From: an uncultured Clostridia bacterium
GTDB lineage: Bacteria > Bacillota > Clostridia > UBA1381
NCBI GenBank assembly: GCA_905235885.1
Contig: CAJONM010000121.1
Coordinates: forward strand, 1 to 13,532
Length of the DNA: 13,532 nucleotides
Direction: 5' to 3'
Numbering within the stretch: position 1 is the first letter of the stretch; each line of letters opens with the position of its first letter. The notes under the pieces are model-generated. The model was not told the DNA's origin. It ran no database searches and was given only the letters and a program-made list of their open reading frames with translations. The translations under genes and the position numbers were made by a program. Of the stretch, positions 1 through 6,296 are shown piece after piece.

Positions 1-661
1 GGAGGTCATGGTATCGCGCGATATAATAGTCGCCGAAGCGATAGGTGGAAGAGTTCATATAGCGCATATATCCACGAAAGGCTCGGTTGAGCTTATCCGC
101 GAGGCGAAGGCGCGCGGCGTTAAGGTGACATGTGAGACCTGTCCGCATTATTTCTCGCTTACGGAGGAGGCGTGCATAGGCTTTAATACGAACGCAAAGA
201 TGAATCCGCCGCTGCGTACGGCGGAGGATGTCGCGGCGATAAAGGCAGGGCTTGCGGACGGAACGATAGATTGTATCGTTACCGACCATGCGCCGCATCA
301 CAGAGATGAAAAAATGTGTGAATTCGGTGACGCGAAAAACGGAATAATAGGTCTTGAGACATCGTTGGGACTTGCAATAAAGCATCTTGTAAAAGAGGGC
401 GTTCTGACAATGAGCGAGCTTATAGAGAAAATGTCGGTGAACCCGTCCAAGATACTCGGTATAGCGCGCGGAACGCTGAAAGAGGGCAGCGCGGCGGATG
501 TTGTGATATTCGATCCCGACAAGAAATGGACGGTAGATATAAAGAAGCTGCATTCTCGCAGCAGCAATTCGCCGTATGACGGTTTTGAGCTGTACGGTAA
601 ACCCGAATATGTGATAGTCGGCGGCGAGCTGGTGATAAATCAGGGCGAATTGATGAAATAA
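1..661 (+). CDS. pyrC: Dihydroorotase, class I (3' part; start lies upstream of window)
   Basis: Zinc-dependent amidohydrolase that cyclises N-carbamoyl-aspartate to dihydroorotate, the third step of UMP synthesis, in the cytoplasm. The reading frame is open from base 2, before the first ATG at 8, so this is the C-terminal ~219 residues of a protein normally ~425-430 long. Visible family landmarks are HIAHISTKGS and CETCPHYFSLTEE, which carry metal-site histidines in class I enzymes, then N-x-KMNPPLR, and TDHAPHHRDEK, whose Asp (284-286) is the expected catalytic residue. The C-terminal GTLKEGSAADVVIFDPD is typical of the amidohydrolase small beta domain. The N-terminal HxH zinc motif is outside the window. 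It ends in TAA, and pyrF follows 17 bases later, so it is the first visible gene of a pyr operon. Nothing looks damaged in the visible part. The ATG at 8 should not be taken as the true start. Confidence 0.95.
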   Translation, partial: EVMVSRDIIVAEAIGGRVHIAHISTKGSVELIREAKARGVKVTCETCPHYFSLTEEACIGFNTNAKMNPPLRTAEDVAAIKAGLADGTIDCIVTDHAPHHRDEKMCEFGDAKNGIIGLETSLGLAIKHLVKEGVLTMSELIEKMSVNPSKILGIARGTLKEGSAADVVIFDPDKKWTVDIKKLHSRSSNSPYDGFELYGKPEYVIVGGELVINQGELMK

Positions 662-665
662 CATA

Positions 666-671
666 AAGGAG
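666..671 (+). promoter_or_regulatory. Ribosome-binding site of pyrF
   Basis: AAGGAG lies 7 bases before the ATG at 679 and fixes the pyrF start. The upstream part of pyrF is therefore still equipped for translation despite the downstream lesions. Confidence 0.8.
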
Positions 672-678
672 AACAGAT

Positions 679-1536
679 ATGTCGGTAGATCTGCTTGTAC
701 AAAAGATAAAGGAAAAGGGAAATCCGTCCGTTGCCGGACTTGATCCGGTGCTTGACTATGTGCCGCGCTTTATAAAAGATCGCGCGTTCGCCGAATACGG
801 CAGGAACCTGAAAGGCGCGTGCGAGGCGATATGGGAGTTCAACAAGGGGCTTATAGACGCGCTGTATGATGTTGTTCCGGCGGTGAAGCCGCAAAGCGCG
901 TTTTATGAGATGTACGGACTTAACGGCGAGGAAATATTACACAGAACGATCCGGTACGCGCGTGAGAAGGGGCTGTATGTGATCCTTGATGTAAAGCGCA
1001 ACGATATAGGCTCTACCGCTCTGGCGTATTCAAAGGCATATCTCGGATCTGTCGATATTGACGGGACGATGTGTGCGCCATGCGAGACCGACAGTGTAAC
1101 GGTAAACCCATATCTCGGCACCGACGGCGTAAAGCCGTTTACGGATGATTGCAAGGAGCTTGATAAGGCGATATTTGTCCTTGTAAAGACTTCAAATCCG
1201 TCATCGGGCGAGATACAGGATCTGAAATCGGACGGAAAGCATATATACGAGCATATAGCCGAGCTTGTCAATAAATGGAATGAGGGAACGATCGGCAAAA
1301 GCGGCTATGGCGCTGTAGGCGCGGTCGTGGGCGCGACATATCCGGAGCAGGCGTCGATCCTGCGGCAGATAATGAAGCAGTCATAGTTTCTTGTACCCGG
1401 CTACGGCGCTATCGTCAATTCATCGCGCGGCATAATGTGCGCGTATAAAAAAGACGATTGGCGGCAGGAGCAGTTCGCTGAGGCAGCGAGGGCGGAAGCG
1501 ATAAGAATGAGGGATGATATAACATCGGTTTTGTAA
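679..1536 (+). pseudogene. pyrF: Orotidine 5'-phosphate decarboxylase (type 2), interrupted by in-frame TAG and lacking an internal loop
   Basis: The intact enzyme decarboxylates OMP to UMP, the last step of the pathway. The open frame from ATG 679 stops at TAG 1384-1386 after 235 residues. The catalytic signature DVKRND (D104, K106, D109) and GAVVGATYPEQ are present. Translation of the same frame continues after the stop with FLVPGYGAIVNSSRGIMCA, then YKKDDW and a C-terminal helix, ending at TAA 1534-1536. These are the conserved C-terminal motifs of the family, with no frameshift. The TAG sits where relatives have an aromatic residue (Phe/Tyr before FLVPGYG), one base change from a Tyr codon. 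A second lesion follows: relatives have roughly 20 residues (GYGAQGG...FN-DG-GAIVN) between PGYGA and IVNSSRG, and here they are absent in frame. With TAG counted as a residue the product is 285 aa against ~305 expected. The missing loop is expected to carry a glutamine contacting the substrate phosphate. I infer a non-functional gene, unless the stop is a sequencing error or is suppressed; the loop deletion would remain. Confidence 0.85.
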
Positions 1537-1555
1537 GACTGCGAGCCGTCTTACA
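1532..1555 (+). other. Hairpin at the pyrF/pyrK junction
   Basis: TGTAAGAC (1532-1539) and GTCTTACA (1548-1555) are exact inverted repeats, giving an 8-bp stem with an 8-base loop. It overlaps the ancestral pyrF stop codon and lies 8 bases before the pyrK ribosome-binding site. No T-run follows, so it is unlikely to be a full terminator. It could be an mRNA processing or stability element, which is inference. Confidence 0.5.
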
Positions 1556-1577
1556 GGATCGGGAAAAGGAGATCAAA

Positions 1578-2333
1578 ATGAAACAATCATACGAATGCAA
1601 GCTGTTACTGAAAACGGAGCTGTGCAGCGGAATATACGATTATGTGCTGCACGCGCCGGAAATAGCAAGACAGGCACAGATAGGTCAGTTTGTGCATATA
1701 GATTGCGGCGGCAGGACAACGCTGCGCCGACCGATAAGCATATGCGATGTCGGTGAGGATTTTCTGAGATTTGCGTTCCAGGTCAAGGGCGAGGGAACGC
1801 GCGAGCTTGCTAAACGCCAGGTGGACGAGTATATAGACATTCTCGGCCCGCTCGGCAACGGATTTAAAACGACCGACGGTGAAAAAGCGGTGGTTATCGG
1901 CGGCGGCATAGGCGTTTTCCCCCTGCTTCGCCTTGCGCGGCGTCCCGATACGGCGGTGTTTTTGGGATTTAGAACAAAATCGCTCGTTGTAATGGAGGAT
2001 GATTTCATCGAAGCAAACAAAAATGTCACTATATGCACCGATGACGGATCATACGGTTATGACGGCTTTGCCGTTGCCGCCATGGGCGAATATCTTCTGG
2101 ATAATAAAGTGGATATGATCTACTGCTGCGGACCGACGCCGATGCTCAGAACAGTCAAGCAGATTGCGGAGTTTCGTAAGATACCGTGCCAGCTTTCTTT
2201 AGAGCAGAGAATGGGCTGCGGCATAGGCGCGTGTCTTACATGCGTATGTGAAACGAAGGACACGGGCATGTCGAAATATAAGCAGGTATGTTCATCCGGC
2301 CCTGTTTTCGATTCCAAGGAGGTGGTTCTGTAA
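1578..2333 (+). CDS. pyrK: Dihydroorotate dehydrogenase B, electron-transfer (FAD/2Fe-2S) subunit
   Basis: This is the iron-sulfur flavoprotein partner of PyrD in class 1B dihydroorotate dehydrogenase; it passes electrons from the FMN of PyrD to NAD+. The 251-residue length is normal. An N-terminal ferredoxin-reductase-like barrel carries the FAD motif RRPIS (50-54) and LGPLGNGF (89-96). The NAD-binding Rossmann part has GGGIG (108-112), and CCGPTPML lies near the C-terminal side. The 2Fe-2S cluster pattern C-x4-C-x2-C-x15-C is complete (C214, C219, C222, C238), with an additional Cys at 224. The start ATG 1578 is supported by AAAGGAGA at 1564-1571. Its TAA shares one base with the ATG of pyrD (TAATG), so the two subunits are translationally coupled, fitting a 1:1 complex. 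It appears intact despite the damaged gene upstream. Confidence 0.96.
   Translation: MKQSYECKLLLKTELCSGIYDYVLHAPEIARQAQIGQFVHIDCGGRTTLRRPISICDVGEDFLRFAFQVKGEGTRELAKRQVDEYIDILGPLGNGFKTTDGEKAVVIGGGIGVFPLLRLARRPDTAVFLGFRTKSLVVMEDDFIEANKNVTICTDDGSYGYDGFAVAAMGEYLLDNKVDMIYCCGPTPMLRTVKQIAEFRKIPCQLSLEQRMGCGIGACLTCVCETKDTGMSKYKQVCSSGPVFDSKEVVL
2316..2322 (+). promoter_or_regulatory. Ribosome-binding site deciding the pyrD start
   Basis: AAGGAGG lies inside the end of pyrK, 10 bases before ATG 2333. It selects this start over the upstream in-frame ATG at 2288, whose 15 extra codons do not resemble the PyrD N-terminus. Confidence 0.8.
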
Positions 2334-3247
2334 TGGCTTCTTTGAATGTGGATTATTGCGGAATTAAATTCAGGAACCCTATAGTCACCGCGTCGGGGAC
2401 ATTCGGGTTTGGGTACGAGTATAATGAATACGCGCCGCTTTCCGAATACGGCGGAATAACGACAAAGGGACTGACGCGTCTGCCGCGCGGCGGAAACAAG
2501 CCGCCTCGGATAGCCGAAACAGCGTCGGGAATATTAAACAGCGTCGGTTTGCAAAATCCCGGAGTAGAGGTGTTTGCAAAATATATGATGCCGAGTATGG
2601 CGGATGATTTTGATACGAATATAATCGTCAATATGTCCGGCAACACGATAGAGGAATACGCGGAAATGGCGGAAATACTCTCGGATACGGACGCGGCGAT
2701 GATAGAGATGAATATATCATGCCCGAATGTCAGAAGCGGCGGACTTGCGTTCGGAACGGATCCGGCGGTCGTGGAGAAGCTTACGGGTGAGGTAAAAAAA
2801 CACTGTAGAAAGCCGCTTATTGTAAAGCTTTCCCCGAATGTGACTTCAATTGTCGATATTGCGAAGGCTGCCGAAGCAGGCGGCGCGGACGGGCTGTCGC
2901 TTATAAATACTCTTTTGGGTATGAGTATAGATATAAACACACGCAGACCGATACTGGGCAATAACACCGGAGGTCTTTCGGGACCGGCAATAAAGCCAGT
3001 TGCGGTACGGATGATACATCAGGTGTACAGCGCGGTCGATCTGCCGATAATCGGCATGGGCGGCGTTGCGTCCGGGGAGGACGCGATAGAGCTTATGATA
3101 GCCGGCGCCAGTCTTGTCGCTCTGGGCACAGCTATGTTTGCCGATCCGGCGCTTATCGTTGCGGTAAAGCGCGACATAGAGGCGTATATGGATCGTTTCG
3201 GCATAAGCAATATCAAGGACATCGTCGGTTCGCTCGAATTGAACTGA
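2333..3247 (+). CDS. pyrD: Dihydroorotate dehydrogenase B, catalytic FMN subunit (class 1B)
   Basis: Oxidises dihydroorotate to orotate using FMN; in class 1B the electrons leave through PyrK to NAD+. The product is 304 aa, normal length, starting MASLNVDYCGIKFRNP. The sequence has the TIM-barrel pattern of the family: GGITTKGLT near the N-terminus, NISCPNVRSGG with the active-site cysteine of class 1 B enzymes at C130, VKLSPNV, LINTLLGM, then the FMN phosphate-binding IIGMGGV and the ALGTAMFADP end. The cysteine (rather than the serine of class 2 enzymes) and the adjacent pyrK agree on class 1B. It is the last gene of the operon; a palindrome and T-rich tract follow within 110 bases. No defect is visible, and the presence of intact pyrK and pyrD beside the broken pyrF is notable. 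Confidence 0.97.
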   Translation: MASLNVDYCGIKFRNPIVTASGTFGFGYEYNEYAPLSEYGGITTKGLTRLPRGGNKPPRIAETASGILNSVGLQNPGVEVFAKYMMPSMADDFDTNIIVNMSGNTIEEYAEMAEILSDTDAAMIEMNISCPNVRSGGLAFGTDPAVVEKLTGEVKKHCRKPLIVKLSPNVTSIVDIAKAAEAGGADGLSLINTLLGMSIDINTRRPILGNNTGGLSGPAIKPVAVRMIHQVYSAVDLPIIGMGGVASGEDAIELMIAGASLVALGTAMFADPALIVAVKRDIEAYMDRFGISNIKDIVGSLELN

Positions 3248-3298
3248 CATTCTGTCATAAAAACAATTGATATATTTATAATATTGTGATAGTATGGA

Positions 3299-3360
3299 AT
3301 GCGGATATGGGTAGACTACCCATATCCGCATCGCAGTTGCTGCGTTCCTTATTTCTTATT
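3299..3360 (+). terminator. Tandem hairpins after pyrD: 33-bp near-perfect palindrome, second stem and T-rich tail
   Basis: Bases 3299-3314 and 3316-3331 are exact inverted repeats of 16 bp around a single central A. Immediately after, CGCAG (3332-3336) and CTGCG (3340-3344) form a 5-bp stem with loop TTG, followed by the T-rich stretch 3345-3360 (ttccttatttcttatt). This is the likely transcription end of the pyr operon, although the tail is not an uninterrupted T-run. The long palindrome could alternatively be an operator or the body of a small RNA. Confidence 0.55.
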
Positions 3361-3389
3361 CAAAAGCCGCGTTTGAGCGAATATGCCGT

Positions 3390-3449
3390 TTTTCGATGTA
3401 TGACAAAATTTTTCGTAAATGATTGACTATTTTCGACATCTGTGATACA
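3390..3449 (+). repeat. Three TTTTCG direct repeats at exact 20-bp spacing in the larC-like promoter
   Basis: TTTTCG begins at 3390, 3410 and 3430, i.e. three copies in exact 20-base register. The 14 bases between copies are only weakly alike. The third copy lies in the spacer between the -35 and -10 boxes. Such same-face phasing (about two helical turns) suggests cooperative regulator sites, which is inference; chance is possible in AT-rich sequence. Confidence 0.4.
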
Positions 3450-3451
3450 AT
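3423..3451 (+). promoter_or_regulatory. Sigma-A promoter for the larC-like gene
   Basis: The -35 box is TTGACT (3423-3428), the spacer is 17 bases, and the -10 box is TACAAT (3446-3451) preceded by TGA, an extended -10. The start codon is at 3485 with a purine-rich GGGGAAGGAG at 3468-3477, so the leader is short (about 26 bases). Confidence 0.8.
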
Positions 3452-3484
3452 AATAATAGAGATAAAAGGGGAAGGAGTCGCGCT

Positions 3485-4729
3485 ATGGATAATTTATACA
3501 TTGATTGCGGTATGGGAGTATCTGCTGTCAAGTTGTTCGGAGCGCTCGTAGATCTGCTCGAAAAGCCTGAGACATTTGTACGGAACTTCAATAATATAGG
3601 ACTTGAGGGAATAAGATTGGGGCGCAAGATCAGCGTAAGCGGAGGCGTTTCGGGGACAAAGCTCGAATTTACCAGAGTAAGCAGCTCGGGATATGATGAG
3701 GATGAATATGATGATGACGAGCATCATAGCCACAGATCATCCGACGATGAAGAATCAACGCATGAATCGAGATCAACGGTAAGAACGCTTGGCGAGGTAG
3801 AGGATATTATAAACGACCTTTCGCTCAGCGGAACGATAAGAAAAAGGGCGATAGGTGTATATCGGGCGATAGCCGCCGCGCAGAGTGAGGCGAACGGATT
3901 AGATATAGAAACTCTCAAGCTGCACAGGACCGGACCGCGTGATGTTATCGCGTCCGTAGTAGGCGTGTGTATGATCATTGAGGATCTCAAGCCGAAGATG
4001 GTAGCATCATCCCGTATCGCGGTCGGAAGCGGACATACGGTGACGGTAAAGGGCAAGACATCCATACCCACGCCGGCAATGAAGCTTCTCTTGGGCGATA
4101 TGCCGTATACATCCGGCTCCGAGCCGGGCGAGCTTTCCACGCTTGACGGTATCGCGCTCGTAAGGGAATATGCGACCTCATTTTCAAAGGTATCCGATTT
4201 TGCGGTCATAAGATCCGGCGTAGGACTGGGGACGAGATCATTTAAGCACGGCATGAATTGCACGAAGGTGTTTTTGGGTCGTGTCTCGGCAAGTGCGGCG
4301 AATGCGACCGTTGCAGAGCTTACGGCGGAGCTGTTTTCCGATACGGACGCGGCGCTTATCCTTCTCGGACAGAGGCTTGACGAAGCAGGCGCTTTAAGCG
4401 CGTATACAACACCAATATCAAGGCTTGGCGGTGGCGGCGGCGCAATGATCTTAAAATGCATATGCCCCATGGAGAAGGCCGATAAAATAGCCTCGGAGGT
4501 AATCCGCAACACATCCGCAACGCTCGTCAGCAGATCAAACCTTGCCGCATATCAGCTTGAGACGGTGCATGAGACCATGCAGACCTCTTTGGGCGAGATA
4601 AGGTACCACCGCACGACCGGATTTGATATTGACAAAATCGTTTTGGACAGCGATGATATAATCCGCGCCGCAAGGGAAAACGGCTTGAGCATACAGCAGG
4701 TGCAGGATATTATAATGAGCGAAAAGTAA
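3485..4729 (+). CDS. Divergent LarC / DUF111-family protein (nickel-pincer cofactor nickel insertase-like)
   Basis: LarC inserts nickel into the pincer nucleotide cofactor of lactate racemase-type enzymes in a CTP-dependent reaction. This 414-aa protein has the overall order of a full LarC1+LarC2 in one frame. It begins LYIDCGMGVS, and GALVDLLEKPE follows. An acidic/histidine-rich stretch (71-90) containing HHSH (80-83) sits between the first strands and the helical part, where family members carry a His-rich segment. KLHRTGPRD (145-153) is where LarC has FHEVGA-D. SIPTPAMKLLLGDMP and GELSTLDGIALV match the PVPAPAT-LL-G-P and GEL-TPTGAALL motifs, and an LGGGGGAMILKC / LGEIRYHRT C-terminal domain follows. 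Several signature residues differ: the GDM after the first loop reads AVK, the Glu of HEVG is Arg, and the His before the PAPA motif is missing. The family call is fairly firm, but nickel insertase activity is doubtful. It is a single-gene unit with its own promoter; larA, larB and larE are not in the window. Confidence 0.75.
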   Translation: MDNLYIDCGMGVSAVKLFGALVDLLEKPETFVRNFNNIGLEGIRLGRKISVSGGVSGTKLEFTRVSSSGYDEDEYDDDEHHSHRSSDDEESTHESRSTVRTLGEVEDIINDLSLSGTIRKRAIGVYRAIAAAQSEANGLDIETLKLHRTGPRDVIASVVGVCMIIEDLKPKMVASSRIAVGSGHTVTVKGKTSIPTPAMKLLLGDMPYTSGSEPGELSTLDGIALVREYATSFSKVSDFAVIRSGVGLGTRSFKHGMNCTKVFLGRVSASAANATVAELTAELFSDTDAALILLGQRLDEAGALSAYTTPISRLGGGGGAMILKCICPMEKADKIASEVIRNTSATLVSRSNLAAYQLETVHETMQTSLGEIRYHRTTGFDIDKIVLDSDDIIRAARENGLSIQQVQDIIMSEK

Positions 4730-4737
4730 AAAAATGC

Positions 4738-4766
4738 TTGACTTAATCTGAGTTAGGTTGTATAAT
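4738..4766 (+). promoter_or_regulatory. Sigma-A promoter for secDF
   Basis: TTGACT (4738-4743), 17-base spacer, consensus TATAAT (4761-4766). The -35 starts 9 bases after the preceding stop codon, and no terminator is visible between, so read-through from the LarC-like gene is possible. The ribosome-binding site AAAGGA at 4791-4796 precedes the secD ATG at 4809. Confidence 0.88.
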
Positions 4767-4808
4767 AGATGTGCTGTTTATTAAAAAATGAAAGGAATGT
4801 AAACGCGA

Positions 4809-6296
4809 ATGAAGAAAAAAAGTATTGTAACTTTTTGTTTCGTTGTCGTTTTGGCAATACTGCTTGATGTAGTGGCAATATTCGGCTTGCCGGGTGTTCT
4901 GCATGACAAATACGGCGGTATGTTTGACGAGAACACCGGTATAAGACAAGGCATTGATCTTGCCGGAGGATCGGTCATAACCTTCCAGGCGTTGGCGGAT
5001 AATCCGACCGACAGCGATATGGAAACGGTTAAATCGATCTATGAAACGCGTCTGAACGGCGCGGGCTACACCGAATCGAGAATATCGATCGGCGAGGGCG
5101 GAAAGATAACTATAGAAATACCGTCCGATAAGGCAGCAACGGAGGAAACTGCGGCAGAGGAACCTGCTCAGGCAGAGGAGAATACTGAGGAAGCGACAGA
5201 GGAAACAGCCGCGACCGAGGAGACCGAAGCGGCGGAAGAGACAGAGGAAGCTGCAAAAACGGACGATGAGGAAGCAGAAGAAGCGGCGGAGGAAACAGCA
5301 CCGGCAGCCGCAAATTCCGCAACGGCACAGACGGACGCGGCGGTAGAGCTGCTTTCGCAGGTTGCAAAGCTTACCTTCCAGGATACGGAGGGCAATGTTG
5401 TTTTAGAGGGTACTGACATTGAATCTGCAAAGAGCCAGTACGGACAACCTACACAGAACGCAAATTCACAGTATTATGTAACGGTGAATTTCACATCCGA
5501 GGGCGCAAGGAAATTTGCTGTTGCCACGGAAGCGGCGGCTGCAAAGGCATCACCCGATAACAGGATCATGATAGTTATGGATGAAACGATCGTTTCAAAT
5601 CCGAGCGTCAGCGAGAAGATCGACAGTGATTCGTGCGTTATAACAGGCTCATTTACAGCCGAGCAGGCATCAATGCTTGCAAACCAGATAAATTCGGGTA
5701 ATCTCCCGTTTGAGATGAAGAAAATATCGCAGTCAACAGTAGGCGCAGAGCTTGGCGCGGACGCGCTCCCGACAAGCCAGAAGGCGGCGCTGATAGGCAT
5801 TTTGCTCGTTATGATCTTCATGATCTGGAGATACAGACTTCCCGGACTTATCGCGGATCTGTCACTGCTGATATATACGGGTCTTATATGCCTTGCAATG
5901 GGCGTGTTCCGTATAAATCTCAGTCTTTCGGGTATCGCCGGTATCGTTCTTTCGATAGGTATGGCGGTCGATGCGGACTGTATTATATTTGAGCGTATGA
6001 AGGAGGAGCTTATGCTCGGCAAGTCCATAAGGGCATCGGTAGATTCGGGCTTCTCAAAGGCGTTCTCCGCTATACTCGACTCAAATATTACGACGATCAT
6101 CTCCTGCGTAGTTCTTTATATGTCGGGTATCGGCACAGTAACGGGATTTGCAACAACTCTCGGAATAGGCGTTATCCTCTCAATGTTTACGGCTATCGTT
6201 GTAACGAAGTTCCTGCTTAAAAATCTCGTTAATATCGGAGTAAAGAACAGAAATATGTTCTACAACACGAAAAAGGGAGGTGCTGACAGTGAATAA
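4809..6296 (+). CDS. secD: Protein translocase subunit SecD, with a 70-residue acidic insert in the P1 domain
   Basis: Membrane RND-family subunit that, with SecF, uses the proton/ion gradient to help pull secreted proteins through SecYEG. The 495 aa include an N-terminal transmembrane helix (about 5-27), the P1 head beginning GIRQGIDLAGGS, and five C-terminal membrane segments. Of these, GMAVDADCIIFERMKEEL (from G384) is the conserved TM4 motif with the functional Asp388. Between IEIPS (to 106) and AAVELLSQVAKLTF (from 177) lies a low-complexity stretch, D107-D176, of almost only Glu, Ala and Thr (23 Glu, 4 Asp, 2 Lys). Most bacterial SecD proteins have just a short loop here (VEIPG...DPE-A). 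The frame and both flanks are intact, so this is an in-frame expansion on the extracellular face. The last bases overlap the secF start. The protein is expected to be functional. Confidence 0.95.
   Translation: MKKKSIVTFCFVVVLAILLDVVAIFGLPGVLHDKYGGMFDENTGIRQGIDLAGGSVITFQALADNPTDSDMETVKSIYETRLNGAGYTESRISIGEGGKITIEIPSDKAATEETAAEEPAQAEENTEEATEETAATEETEAAEETEEAAKTDDEEAEEAAEETAPAAANSATAQTDAAVELLSQVAKLTFQDTEGNVVLEGTDIESAKSQYGQPTQNANSQYYVTVNFTSEGARKFAVATEAAAAKASPDNRIMIVMDETIVSNPSVSEKIDSDSCVITGSFTAEQASMLANQINSGNLPFEMKKISQSTVGAELGADALPTSQKAALIGILLVMIFMIWRYRLPGLIADLSLLIYTGLICLAMGVFRINLSLSGIAGIVLSIGMAVDADCIIFERMKEELMLGKSIRASVDSGFSKAFSAILDSNITTIISCVVLYMSGIGTVTGFATTLGIGVILSMFTAIVVTKFLLKNLVNIGVKNRNMFYNTKKGGADSE
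5127..5336 (+). repeat. Low-complexity gaggaa/gcagca-type tract encoding the SecD acidic insert
   Basis: Imperfect short repeats of gag, gaa, gcg, gca and aca codons encode EETAA/EEAAEE-like units over 70 codons. The imperfection of the units argues for an old expansion by slippage rather than a recent one. Confidence 0.7.
6274..6280 (+). promoter_or_regulatory. Ribosome-binding site deciding the secF GTG start
   Basis: AGGGAGG at 6274-6280, inside the end of secD, is 8 bases before GTG 6289. The alternative GTG at 6280 overlaps the Shine-Dalgarno itself and cannot be served by it. Confidence 0.75.

Noticed and set aside
2288..2332. Upstream in-frame ATG that would extend PyrD by 15 residues
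   Set aside because: Lies within pyrK, lacks a Shine-Dalgarno, and the extra residues are not PyrD-like; AAGGAGG at 2316-2322 points to ATG 2333.
3724..4512. 262-codon open frame antisense to the LarC-like gene
   Set aside because: Shadow of a biased coding strand; no family resemblance and no start signal, while the + strand gene matches LarC along its length.
3485..4729. Possible programmed frameshift as in split larC1/larC2
   Set aside because: The frame is continuous from start to stop over both domains, so no frameshift is needed.
6280..6288. GTG 6280 as secF start
   Set aside because: It overlaps the only Shine-Dalgarno (6274-6280); GTG 6289 is correctly spaced.
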